Shown here: one piece after another, positions 56,201 through 64,000 of the stretch
How the letters are laid out: each line of letters begins with the position of its first letter
How positions within the stretch are numbered: the first letter of the stretch is position 1
Assembly: GCA_950295325.1 (NCBI GenBank)
Contig: OX485807.1
Location: 30,349,666 to 30,413,665, forward strand
Reading direction: 5' to 3'
Source: Polytrichum commune
Taxonomy: Eukaryota; Streptophyta; Polytrichopsida; Polytrichales; Polytrichaceae
DNA length: 64,000 bases
The notes under the pieces: model-generated
What the model saw: the letters and a program-made list of their open reading frames with translations, nothing else
Told to the model about the DNA's origin: nothing
Database searches by the model: none
Position numbers and translations under genes: made by a program

Positions 56201-59200
56201 GGGTGGCGGCAAGAGACATGGTGAACACCAATGAATTGGTGAAGCACTTTGAAGAAACTAAGGCTAGACATTCCAATAAAATGAAGCGTAGGCATTGATG
56301 AGGACATCAATCTCCTTTAGTGGGGGAGAGACTCTAGTAGCAAACATAGCTTCGAGGTTAATTGCTCCACAACATGCACTTGTTCTTTGGCTTGAGGGAA
56401 TAAAGTCCAAACTTTAGTGGTGCAAAGAGAAAAGTATGAGATGAGGTCCTAGTCTTGTACTTGTGCTTGGTTAATGGAAGAGGGGGAATAGACATGCCAA
56501 ACTAGGTTGGGTAAGCCGAGTAATTGGGGCCATGGCTTGGAGGGGCCTTGGATAAAACCAAGAAACTTCTTAGTTGTGGGCTTGTCCGGGCGGGGACAAG
56601 GTGATGGCGCGTGCTCATAAAAGTGCTACCCGCGAGCTAACGAGAGTTGGCGCATGGGAGTCATGAACCCATGTCTCGAAAGAGCAAAGTGGGAACCGAG
56701 TCGGGCGGGACTTGGCATCACCCCCGTGCGATCGAGGCGTGGCTTAACAATGGAAAGCCATCTCGGAGTTGCAACCGAGACAACTTAGTGGAAGCGTTGA
56801 GGTCTCGCCTAGATGTGTCATGTTAGGCTAGTGAAGCCTAATGGGGGAGGCCCCAAAGGAGGGGCAACCCAAGTGAGTCTCAAAGTAGGTGGGTCTATTG
56901 TAGGTTAGGTCGTTGGAGGAGTTCCAAGGTCGCTAACGGACCGCCTAGTAACGACACCTTTGGGACTATGCCAAATTTGAAGATGCATTGTGGGGGTCGC
57001 GCCCTAAGGTAAACACAATGCCGCACCATAGAGGATGGCAACTTGAGAATTGGTGTGCCGACTACGAGTATAGTCGATGAGGGCATCGACTCCGTTTGGT
57101 GGGGGTGAGTGTCGCGCACCTCTCCATGAGGAGTGGCCGAAACACCATGGGCACAAGGGGGACCCCGGAGTGACACCCGGGACTTGTGGCGCCGTTGGTG
57201 AGAGGGCCCAAGTGATCCTAGTGTGGGTGAGGGCCCCGGGCGTTGGGAACGCCTCCCATCCACGAAGACTAGGAGGCACAAGGGCAAGGCCATGAGCTAT
57301 GCGTAGCTCATGGCGTGGTGATTCTAGAATGCTCAAGATCACCTCAAGCGGAGGTGGGAGCTAGGAGTTATGGCCATTTGAGTGGGGCGCTGTCCCGGGA
57401 CAGCGCCCTGGTACAGCAGTGCCTGGGAGTGATTCCCGGGACTGCCAAGGTTCAAACAGGCATAACTTCCTCAAGACTTGCTCAAATGGGGCAAGTGAGG
57501 AGTCCATCGGCATCTACGTGAAGCGTAGATGAAGATGGAGTGGTTGGTTGTTATGATCAGACATCATACAAGGAAGTTATGATGGTCTGAAGCTGCTGGG
57601 GGGGTTCTAGGCCCAGCGGCTAAGGGAAAATGTCCACTTGGCCCCAACTCTTGGTAGAGAGACAAGAGGTTGGTTGACGGTGGGGTAGGGGCCCCGCGTA
57701 AAGTCCTAGAGGCTTATATGGGTGAGGTGGTGTGGCCTCACCCACCCGAGGCCGAACGGCACGGCCTCCATGGGCATTGGCCCATTGTGAGGCCATAGTT
57801 GCCTAGTATGGTTCGGGTTGTTGTAGTGTTGCTCCGGCAACACGATGATCAACATAGGATTGGACTTCCATGGATGGAAGTCCACATTGGGGAAATGGGT
57901 TACCGATTAAGGGGTGAGTCCCGAAAGCAAAGTAGGAGGGTTGGTTCCCTCCTATGAACTATTGGTCCGGGGTAAGAGGAGCTATCCATTAGCATGGCGG
58001 AATGCGAAGGGTTAGCAACTCGTAACCTTTGCTAGAATTGAAAATTGGCAAGATTATTAATGGACCTAGCAAGGGTTGCGACAATGCGGGCTGCCACGCC
58101 GCAGAGCAAGCTAGTGCCCGTCCTCACGGTGGCCGACGCGAAGGACATGTATTCGAGGGACGCGACAGCCACCTTCAGGGAGCGGCGAATGCTGAAGGGG
58201 AAGAAATTATATAGCGACTATGCGGTGGAAGAGACGATCGCCATAAGCTCCGAGGACGAGGACGACATGGAGCTCGCAAAGAGGCTGAGGTCGGATCCTG
58301 CCTCCCCCACAGCGTTCGCCGGGATGGTGAGGGTGAAACCCGAGGTCCTCACCGTGGAGGAGGCCAACGCGAAGATGCTCCGGGACGAGGAGCAACGCAT
58401 CCGATTGCAGAAGGCCGCCGCCGAGGAGCCCTCGGTCCGCAACGAAGTCGCGGAGTTGAGGGCTCTCCTGTTGGAGCAGGAGCAGCAAAGGGCGATGGCC
58501 CCACCTCCGTCCCAAGCGGACCTGATCACGCAAGTGATCCAGGGCATGCTGGCGCAGGGATTGGTGATGGCTCCCCCGAGTTCATTCCCTCACTTGCCAG
58601 CAGGCTTCCCTCCACAGGATATCCGCCCGCGGCCGGCTACGCAGCAGTCCTTCAGCTTCGCGCATTTGTTGCAGCCTCACGCCCGCCCTTACGCGCCCGT
58701 CCAGCAGGTGGACGACCCCAACCTTTGGCGCGTCCCCGGAGCTTCCAGCCCGTTGGGACCCCCGCCGCTCCGGCCTCCCATCCTCTTGCCCCCACACCAC
58801 TAGCGGGACGACCCCCACATGTTTGGGTCGGCCGACCCAAACAGTGCCGACGTTGCAGCTTCCCAGAGCGACGCTCGCCAAGCAACAGGGTTTGGGTCGG
58901 CCGACCCAAACCCCGTCCCCGATCAGACCCCGGTGGACGAGCCCATGTTAGATGTTGAAGGCCCGCAAGGGCCTGGTGATACCTCTACTCCTAACCCAGT
59001 CGATGAACCAATGCATGATGCGCATGCGGAGGTTGGGTTGGGACAAAGGCCTGACAGTCAGCCTTTGCATGAGCAGGTTGAGGCTGAAGTCGTCGTCGGA
59101 GGCGGCGGTGACAGAGGTGGGGCAGCGCACGCGGTGACGGCATCCACGTCGTCAAGGCGCGACCAAGGCGAGGTAATGCACTGACCCCACTCAGTTTGGG

Positions 59201-60500
59201 TCAGTCGACCCAAACTCCCTGGGTCTTTGTCTTCTTGCCTTGGTCGTGTCCCCTAGCTACCCTAAACTCACGCACACGTCGCGCCCCCCGGCACTCGCGC
59301 CCTTCGCCACATCCCCCCGACCATTCATTCGTCCACATACCCCCGGCTTGCGACGAAGTCTTCATCACGGCGGCCCGTCTCTTTAATTTTTGCTAGATGT
59401 AGAAGTAGGCTAGTTTGAACGCATCGTTCAACGCGGCTCCCCCCCAATCAAGATGTACATAGAGCATTGTATACAATATAATCACCATTTTTTACTCCTA
59501 TATACTTGTATCCTGTGTTTGGATGTATGTTGTATGCTCTTGCCTCTCTTGTGTCCCTTGTTGCACCCCCTCCAAAATGAATCAAATGGTTTTGTGTTTG
59601 CACCGAGAACACTCGTTTCTTTAAATGCTTCGTTTGGACATAGCATGACATAAGTCGCCCACCGTTTTCTCTCGATCGTATCCGCAGGGCTCGGAGCATA
59701 GCGTAGCGGCTCCCCGACGCTCTTCTCCAAGGAGTGGAGAGGGCAGCGCGGCGGCGCCCCCGATTTTACCCGTCCCGCCCCCGCGGCCGAAGAAACGATT
59801 CCTGGTGTTAGACCTGAACGGGGTCCTCGTCCAATGCGTTCATTGCCCTAGGACCCCCACGGTGCCCTTTTGCAAGCCCGAGGATGCTAATTACGACGGG
59901 CCGCCCACATTCATAAAGAGCAAGCTAGTTCACCTCCGCCCGTGGCTTCGGACCTTCCTCCAGATGGCCCAACAGCGATGGTGGGTGGTCGTGTGGAGCT
60001 CCATGACGGCCGAGAACACCAATGCCGTCGTGGAGTTCGTCTTCAAGGGCATCGAGCCCCCCTGCATGGTCCTAGCACAGGAAGCCTGTAGAATATTGTA
60101 CACACCGGACGGCAAAGTCGTCAAAAAACCAAACAACCCCGCTTCCCCCCAATACCTCAAGGTCTTGAAGCCCATTTTTTGGGACCAGCGTCCGTCATTG
60201 ATAGGCGTCCCCTACGACGTCCGGCCCACCCGCGAGAACACGCTCATGGTGGACGACAGCGCCGCAAAGAACATGTTGAACCCGACGGCCAACCTCATAG
60301 TTTGCCCTACGTGGACGGTCGAGAAGGTCCGGGACCGATTTTTGTTAGACCTTGGTAAATACCTCCAGGCGCTCTGCGAAAGCGGACTGCCCGTAAACAA
60401 TTTTGTTAGGAACAATCCGATAGGCGAGAGATACTTGGATCCACGAGACCATTTGTACAGAGAGTTGTTATCTCACGCGAAATTTAACAAGCTCATTTGA
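47262..60500 (+). CDS. ParB-like / beta-class methyltransferase-like / FCP1-type HAD fusion, split by an LTR element
   Basis: Exons: 47262-48635, 49015-50346, 50662-51038 resuming at 58089-59172 (an LTR element lies between), and 59688-60500. All borders are GT-AG and all phases are 0. ATG directly follows CTTACAG. Without the insert it encodes about 1,659 codons. Exon 1: unknown N-terminal region, repeated TPSGSR linker, then a ParB-like block with FWLIDGQHS (Asp at residue 363) and DISRFFNMGNK. Exon 2: GMIDFRNIPG near residue 724, where motif IV would be, then RMDFYLRMMRTLTKRGDF and VFGGSKP (residues 891-897), joined to AAMMSGLNIYSYVEDTD across intron 2. This is the motif X to I region of beta-class DNA methyltransferases. 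Exon 3: acidic, coiled-coil and Pro-rich linker with an in-frame TAG at 58801-58803. Exon 4: FCP1/NIF-type HAD domain with VLDLNGVLV (residue 1431) and LMVDDSAAK. ParB and HAD calls are firm by motif; the methyltransferase call is by order and spacing. Confidence 0.6.
48636..49014 (+). repeat. Intron 1 with six identical palindromes (centre AT)
   Basis: Copies start at 48645, 48702, 48746, 48803, 48860 and 48917. The last three steps are 57 bp. Each is a perfect 22-base palindrome because the centre is AT. The donor is GTGAGT and the acceptor TGTTCAG. The first palindrome starts nine bases after the donor. Confidence 0.9.
50347..50661 (+). repeat. Intron 2 with six palindromes (centres CT, AG, TT)
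   Basis: Copies start at 50381 (AG), 50417 (CT, one arm change), 50452 (CT), 50488 (CT), 50524 (TT) and 50559 (CT), at 35-36 bp steps. The spacer is 'aggggcaggcaca'-like. The donor is GTAAGA and the acceptor TTGTGCAG. The intron splits the methyltransferase motif I region. Confidence 0.9.
51039..52012 (+). repeat. 5' LTR
   Basis: 974 bp, TGTCGC...GCGACA. It contains a perfect 24-base palindrome (51314-51337, centre GTCCCGGGAC) and other hairpins: CCATGAGCTA/TAGCTCATGG near 51219-51242, CATCTACG/CGTAGATG near 51440-51460, and GACTTCCATGGATGGAAGTC near 51794. Confidence 0.95.
52015..52026 (+). other. Primer binding site
   Basis: TGGTATCAGAGC starts two bases after the 5' LTR and matches the complement of the 3' end of plant initiator tRNA-Met, the usual primer of such elements. 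Confidence 0.9.
52027..53130 (+). other. Leader/gag-position region with a degenerate repeat of about 57 bp
   Basis: No intact gag was seen. From about 52690 to 53000 a unit beginning TGCCGCGGACGGAATG recurs about six times (52692, 52747, 52803, then weaker), encoding variants of a 'GFVLPRQ' peptide. This replaces the expected gag and suggests a rearranged, non-autonomous element. Confidence 0.5.
53131..54000 (+). pseudogene. gypsy protease-linker and RT/RNase H remnant
   Basis: The first part (53131-53520) resembles the protease-to-RT linker of Ty3/gypsy Pol (CEIDEMHIIVKAAYVE, VDLR-like and LGGPKVNLV stretches). Next, PPNHIGGMLVRYKDVF (about 53530-53580) is followed almost at once by EIEFFRYVVTKE and then by GLRSFVGLANYYHHFIHGF (about 53740-53800), the RT thumb and RNase H boundary. 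The RT palm with its catalytic acids is missing. Frames change several times. Confidence 0.75.
53838..54505 (+). repeat. Triplicated RNase H segment inside the retroelement
   Basis: The segment beginning 'atggctatccc..aagagtgggatga' occurs at 53841, 54071 and 54289, that is three tandem copies of about 220 bp. Each carries a decayed version of the same RNase H stretch (KPFEVHTG/GG). Confidence 0.85.
54600..56280 (+). pseudogene. gypsy integrase and weak chromodomain remnant
   Basis: Pieces in order: ALMKVDLVHKPDRGNVVPDA (RNase H end, about 54680), a zinc-binding part with HRG and a broken second pair (about 54990-55095), the core PWHSMCMDLIISLPESHGYD (about 55180-55240), WDQDPKFTSAF and NGKAEHVNGVLKQYLR (about 55376-55530), then VHPTFHVSFLKPF (about 55978) and a remnant resembling EYLVKW...ETAW (56157-56215). 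Stops at 55101, 55321, 55846 and 56097 break it. Confidence 0.85.
56292..56330 (+). other. Internal copy of the polypurine-tract region
   Basis: 'gaggacatcaatctcctttagtgggggagaga' closely resembles the true pre-LTR sequence at 57078-57110. It lies right after the integrase remnant, where the PPT of a standard element would be, so about 780 bp of extra sequence separates it from the current PPT. Confidence 0.5.
57093..57109 (+). other. Polypurine tract
   Basis: TTTGGTGGGGGTGAG lies immediately before the 3' LTR at 57110, the expected place for plus-strand priming. Confidence 0.75.
57110..58083 (+). repeat. 3' LTR
   Basis: 974 bp, the same ends as the 5' LTR. The two differences I found are C/T near 57258 and G/A near 57841. 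Confidence 0.95.
58822..58912. repeat. Two palindromes in exon 3 (centre GC)
   Basis: Copies start at 58821 and 58890. Centre GC makes each a perfect palindrome. Both are in the same reading frame as exon 3 and each would encode FGSADPN. They lie just after the in-frame TAG at 58801-58803. Confidence 0.9.
59173..59687 (+). other. Intron 3 with one palindrome
   Basis: Donor GTAATG, acceptor TATCCGCAG. One palindrome at about 59194 has centre GT and one arm change (GTTTGGGTCA). The rest has no recognisable feature. Confidence 0.75.
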
Positions 60501-60665
60501 GACACTACGTGTGTTTGTATGTGTATGTATGTATGTGTGTGTGTGTGTGTGTGCGCGCGCGCCCGTTCATTTTGTGTAATATATGCTTCATATGTATCTT
60601 GATTTTCACGCGCTCTATCAAACCCTCCTCCCTTGGGTTTTGTTTCGTTTCCTTTTTTGCGCCAG
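60501..60665. repeat. (GT)n/(GC)n microsatellite
   Basis: A GT-rich run at 60505-60552 leads into GCGCGC. It lies just after the stop codon of the fusion gene. Confidence 0.9.
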
Positions 60666-61501
60666 CGTTTGGAGCCCTCGATTGACATCGTCAGCGAGTC
60701 GGACTTGGGGAGCTTCTTCTACGAGACCGTCTACGACGCCGCGTCGACCATTGACTACTCCAAGGAGCCTCTTGACGCCGGCGTCGTCGATAGCCCCCCA
60801 CCCAAGCAAATCTTCCGGCATTCTCCGTCCCCGTCGCCGCTCAAGGGCATAAATCGCAAATGCGTCCGGACATCCCCCTCTCCGCCCGGCGGCAGTAGTA
60901 CACCTCAACGGCGGCTGCGGATGGACGCTCGGCCAACGAAGAGTGGAACCCTTCCTATTCCTTTGCGGGACGCATTGCCCCTCCTCGCCGACTCCGACGG
61001 GAACGCCCCCGGTGACAAGGTGAACCCCCCCCCCCCCCCCAAACCTGGTTAACCGCGCATTACAATCATTTTGCACTTAAAAAATGAACGTGTGACACGT
61101 TTGGGTCTTCCTCCCTAAACTAACACATGTGGTCTTGCATTGACGCGTTGCAGGTTGCTCCCACCCGTAAACCTATGCGGTCTAGTGCGTCCATCGAGTT
61201 CGAGCGTATGTACGCCATGACCAGAAATGCGAGACAATCCACTTCATCGTATTCGAATTCTTCGACGTATATTTCGGGTGGCCGACGGACTCCAAAATGT
61301 GTTATGGATGGCGGTCACCCCAAGAATGGCTATAGTCGCGGGGCGGAGATTTTCAGGAATGTTGAAGCAATGCGAGCAAAAGAAGCTGCAGCAAAAGAAA
61401 AAGAGGCAAAAGAAAAAGAGGCAAAAGAAAATGAAGCAAAAGAAAATGAAGCAAAAGAAAATGAAGCAAAAGAAAAAGAGGTAGTCTCCGAGGCTAGATA
61501 G
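60666..61501 (+). CDS. Two putative further exons, low-complexity tail
   Basis: Piece 1 (60666-61019) follows a TTTTTTGCGCCAG acceptor and ends at donor GTGAAC. Piece 2 (61154-61501) follows CGTTGCAG and ends in TAG. Both are in phase 0 like the four exons upstream. The intron between them holds a degenerate palindrome (about 61100: GTTTGGGTC / CCTAAAC). Piece 1 is Ser/Pro-rich (ESDLGSFFYETVYDAAS). Piece 2 ends in repeated EAKEK/EAKEN units coded by a 15-bp tandem repeat (61381-61481). If exon 4 uses an earlier donor, for example GTAAAC near 60393, these could be the true C-terminus. Otherwise they are a separate transcript or relic. Confidence 0.35.
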
Positions 61502-61619
61502 TCCATAGTAGGCGTAGGGTTGTGGGCCATAGGCAAGAACATTTTGGGTCGCACTATCCAATGGATGTGTGGTGTTAGCATGCTATGCATTTTACGTGCC
61601 ATACTTTGTATGTTTTTTT

Positions 61620-62150
61620 TGCAATAATATAAGTGTCACATGATTTTGCCTTCAATATGGTCTAAGGTTTGGAGTGCCTTATTGTGTGCATTAATATGAA
61701 TGTTTTAAGATTTTCCCTTCAATAAGATCTATGGTTTGGATTGCCCTACCTAAACCATATTCATACAAGCTCTCATATTTTGTGTGCATTAATATGAATG
61801 TTTTAAGATTTTCCCTTCAATAAGATCTATGGTTTGGATTGCCCTACCTAAACCATATTCATACAAGCTCTCATATTTTGTGTGCATTAATATGAATGTT
61901 TTAAGATTTTCGCTTCAATAAGATCTATGGTTTGGATTGCCCTACCTAAACCATGTCCATACAAGCTCTCATATTTTGTGTGCATTAATATGAATGTTTT
62001 AAGATTTTCCCTTCAATAAGATCTATGGTTTGGATTGCCCTACCTAAACCATATTCATACAAGCTCTCATATTTTGTGTGCATTAATATGAATGTTTTAA
62101 GATGTCCCCTTCAATTTGGTCTAAGGTTTCGATTGCCCACCCTAAACCAT
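61620..62150. repeat. 98-bp tandem repeat with a weak palindrome
   Basis: Four good copies start at 61703, 61801, 61899 and 61997, with degenerate ones before and after. Each contains GGTTTGG, about ten bases, then CCTAAACC. This recalls a decayed form of the 22-base palindrome. Confidence 0.9.
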
Positions 62151-62385
62151 CACAAATATGAGTTATTAATGGGGTTCTTGGTCTAAACACCCGCTTCAAA
62201 GTGTTTGCATCTTACAACTTTCACCAATATGTGTTCCATTTATCCTTGTTCTTATTTCTATGAATGTCTCAAAATGCCCAAAAAGTCTCAATTTAACGAA
62301 TATAGTGTTAGTTTAGAAAAGGATACAAAAGTGAACTTAGTAAAAAATCAATTTTGATAAATTCAAATACTCCCTTCTTCGATAC

Positions 62386-62947
62386 TTGCCTGCTGAATAC
62401 AACGGCAATCATATTTTTGAGTTTCTTCCAGCCCCTGTAGACGTCAAAGCGGGACACGCGCGGAAGTTGTATGGTATGGATAAGCACTTTGACGGACATA
62501 CTTGGTGCCAATTCAATACACGCAATATTCAAAATGAATTCGATTTCAGTTTCCGTGCTGCTCGTTGTGTGGGACATCTGCGCTGCGACAATTCCAACTG
62601 CGAGTACCTTACTCGAGAGGGACGTCACGACTCTGTGAATGAGAAACTCTGGGATGGTCACGCTAAGAAACATTTTCTTGGACAAGCCCCTTCACTTGAT
62701 TCTACTATTGTTTGCAAGATTTGCAAAGTTCCTCCTAAATGTCTCGCAATTTGTTTTGCTATGATGTATTGGGTGACAGGCAATGCTTCCACGTCACAAG
62801 CTTGTATACATATTGGGTCTCACAATCACCCTGTAGCCCGCGGAGATTGTAGAGAGTCACGTGTGTTGCGGTATCTACTTCTGCAAGAGGCTGTTGGGAG
62901 GTCATTCACAGCGTCTCCGTCATCCATTGCTATGTCAGCAAGCCTTG
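62386..62947 (+). pseudogene. MULE-like transposase N-terminal fragment
   Basis: An open frame of about 188 codons. Conserved parts are WCQFNTRNIQ, CVGHLRC, CEYLTREG, VCKICK, CIHIGSHNHPV and CRESRV. It aligns with the minus-strand relic at 1713-2230. The Cys/His spacing resembles zinc domains found before MULE transposase cores. The frame ends where a dispersed repeat beginning TGTGAGCCC starts (62948), so the core is missing. Confidence 0.55.
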
Positions 62948-64000
62948 TGTGAGCCCAAAATGGTGCCCACATGTGGTGATTAACTCTTCGAAACCAATTT
63001 TAGTTTGATTTTGATGTGTTATGATTATTCACAAAACATAAAAAGAGTGAAGTGTGGTGTGGATTTAAGTTTAGGCATTAGGTGGTGTTGTGTGATTATT
63101 CCAAGGTTTGATTTCAAGAAGAGAATGCCTTGATTATGTGAGTAGGGGGGTAAGGTGAGGCAAGGTGAGCTCCGCGCGTTAAATGCCCACTTTTGGATCC
63201 ACCTTGTTGGTTTAGGAATGAGAAGGTTTTGTGGATGGGGATTAGTCCCTACTTTGGAGGAGAGGGTTAAAGGATTGTGATTGGAGGTGCTAATCCTCTC
63301 ACCCTATCCTCACCTCTCTCTCCCTCTCTCCCTCTTTGCTACTTAAGGTGTTTTTCTCTCATTTTACCTCTCTCTCTCTCTCTCAAGGCCTCCCAAGGGA
63401 GTGAGCTCTTAGAGATTAAGATTGCATGTGGTGATTAGGTAGTAGTTAGTGAAAGTAGTGTGTTAGATTAGTTCATGACTTAGGAGCAAAGAAAAAAAAA
63501 AACAAAAAACCTAAAAAACATTTGATTAGTGGATGAGAGGGGCTGTATTAAGGGTAGCTAGTAGCTGGGTTTACCATGTAGCTGCTGGACTGTGTGGGAT
63601 TAGGCTGCTGGGCAGCCGAGACTGCTGGACTGTGTGGGATTAGGCTGCTAGGCAGCCGAGACTGCTGGACCGTGTGGGATTAGGCTGCTGGGTAGCCGAG
63701 ACTGCTAGACCGTGTGGGATTAGGCTGCTAGGCAGCCGAGCTGCTGAACTGTGTGGAATTAGGCTGCTAGGCAGCCGAGACTGTTGGACCGTGTGGGATT
63801 AGGCTGTTGGGCAGCCGAGCTGCTGGACTGTGTGAGATTAGGCCGCTGGGCAGCCGAGCTGCTGGACTGTGTGGGATTAGGCTGCTGGGCAGCCGAGACA
63901 GCACCAACTGGCTGTTGGAACCCGGGTAACCAAGGGATTGCCGGTAACTAGGCCGGAGTTGTACCAATGGGTTAATTAGACAGTTGGCAGGTTTAGCAAG
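62948..64000 (+). repeat. Dispersed repeat beginning TGTGAGCCCAAA, possibly an LTR end
   Basis: The first 300 bp are related to 34067-34330, including 'tatgattattcacaaaa' and 'taaaaagagtgaag'. It starts with TG, lies at the break in the MULE-like frame, and continues past the window end. A CT-rich run lies at 63298-63385. I cannot see the other end, so the LTR reading is a guess. Confidence 0.4.
63582..63899. repeat. 40-bp minisatellite
   Basis: About eight copies of a 40-base unit (CTGCTGGACTGTGTGGGATT followed by AGGCTGCTGGGCAGCCGAGA) with few changes. Two units are shortened by a base. GGCTGCTGGGCAGCC within the unit forms a small hairpin. Confidence 0.95.

Larger units (their letters stand above)
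51039..58083 (+). mobile_element. Young Ty3/gypsy LTR retrotransposon, coding part defective
   Basis: The LTRs are 51039-52012 and 57110-58083, 974 bp each, beginning TGTCGC and ending GCGACA. The flanking ATGCG at 51034-51038 and 58084-58088 is a perfect 5-bp target duplication. I found only two differences between the LTRs. The interior has a primer site, protease-linker, RT-edge, RNase H, integrase and weak chromodomain-like remnants in the Ty3/gypsy order, all in broken frames. Sequence resembling the N-terminal edge of RT runs straight into its C-terminal thumb, so the catalytic YxDD region is absent. It lies in the same direction as the host gene and inside its exon 3. Confidence 0.95.

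Overview
The window looks like nuclear DNA of a repeat-rich, intron-rich streptophyte, either a charophyte alga or an early-diverging land-plant relative. I favour a Chara-like alga, but that is inference. The grounds are two well-conserved eukaryotic housekeeping genes with many GT-AG introns, plant-type telo-boxes in their shared promoter, a Ty3/gypsy element with a plant-style TGGTATCAGAGC primer site, PIF/Harbinger, Tourist-like and MULE-like remnants, and very low gene density. I saw no rRNA, tRNA or CRISPR array.

Layout. 1-14 kb is almost all decayed mobile DNA: a MULE-like transposase relic, a Tourist-like element with two smaller inverted-repeat elements inside it, an array of covarying hairpins, a fragment of a DNA-methyltransferase-like gene and a PIF/Harbinger transposase relic. 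14.3-25.3 kb holds the two ordinary genes, head to head: RUVBL1 (12 exons, minus strand, 456 codons) and the RNA polymerase III subunit RPC7 (8 exons, plus strand, 233 codons). 28.9-36.3 kb is a damaged minus-strand gene joining a ParB-like domain to a permuted beta-class DNA-methyltransferase fold. 37.8-40.9 kb is a two-exon transposon-type gene with a DUF7869-like domain, followed at its 5' side by a 79-bp tandem array (41.1-42.4 kb).

The most unusual region is 46.4-61.5 kb. A long plus-strand gene has four firmly placed exons, all in phase 0. They encode a ParB-like domain with a DGQHS motif, a beta-class methyltransferase-like domain whose catalytic motif is altered, a coiled-coil and Pro-rich linker, and a C-terminal FCP1-type HAD phosphatase domain. 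Its leader and nearly every intron carry a palindrome made of two 10-base arms, GTTTGGGTCG and CGACCCAAAC, around two variable bases. The centre differs between introns and is usually constant within one. The same palindrome builds the 79-bp array beside the DUF7869-like gene. A very young Ty3/gypsy element (two 974-bp LTRs with only two differences that I found, and an ATGCG target duplication) has split exon 3 of this gene. Removing the element on paper restores the reading frame exactly.

Three members of the ParB/methyltransferase family therefore lie in one window: a fragment near 10 kb, the damaged gene at 29-36 kb, and the long gene at 47-60 kb. I read them as a multi-copy, probably mobile or domesticated family. 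The right end (62.4-64 kb) has a second MULE-like fragment cut off by a dispersed repeat, then a 40-bp minisatellite.
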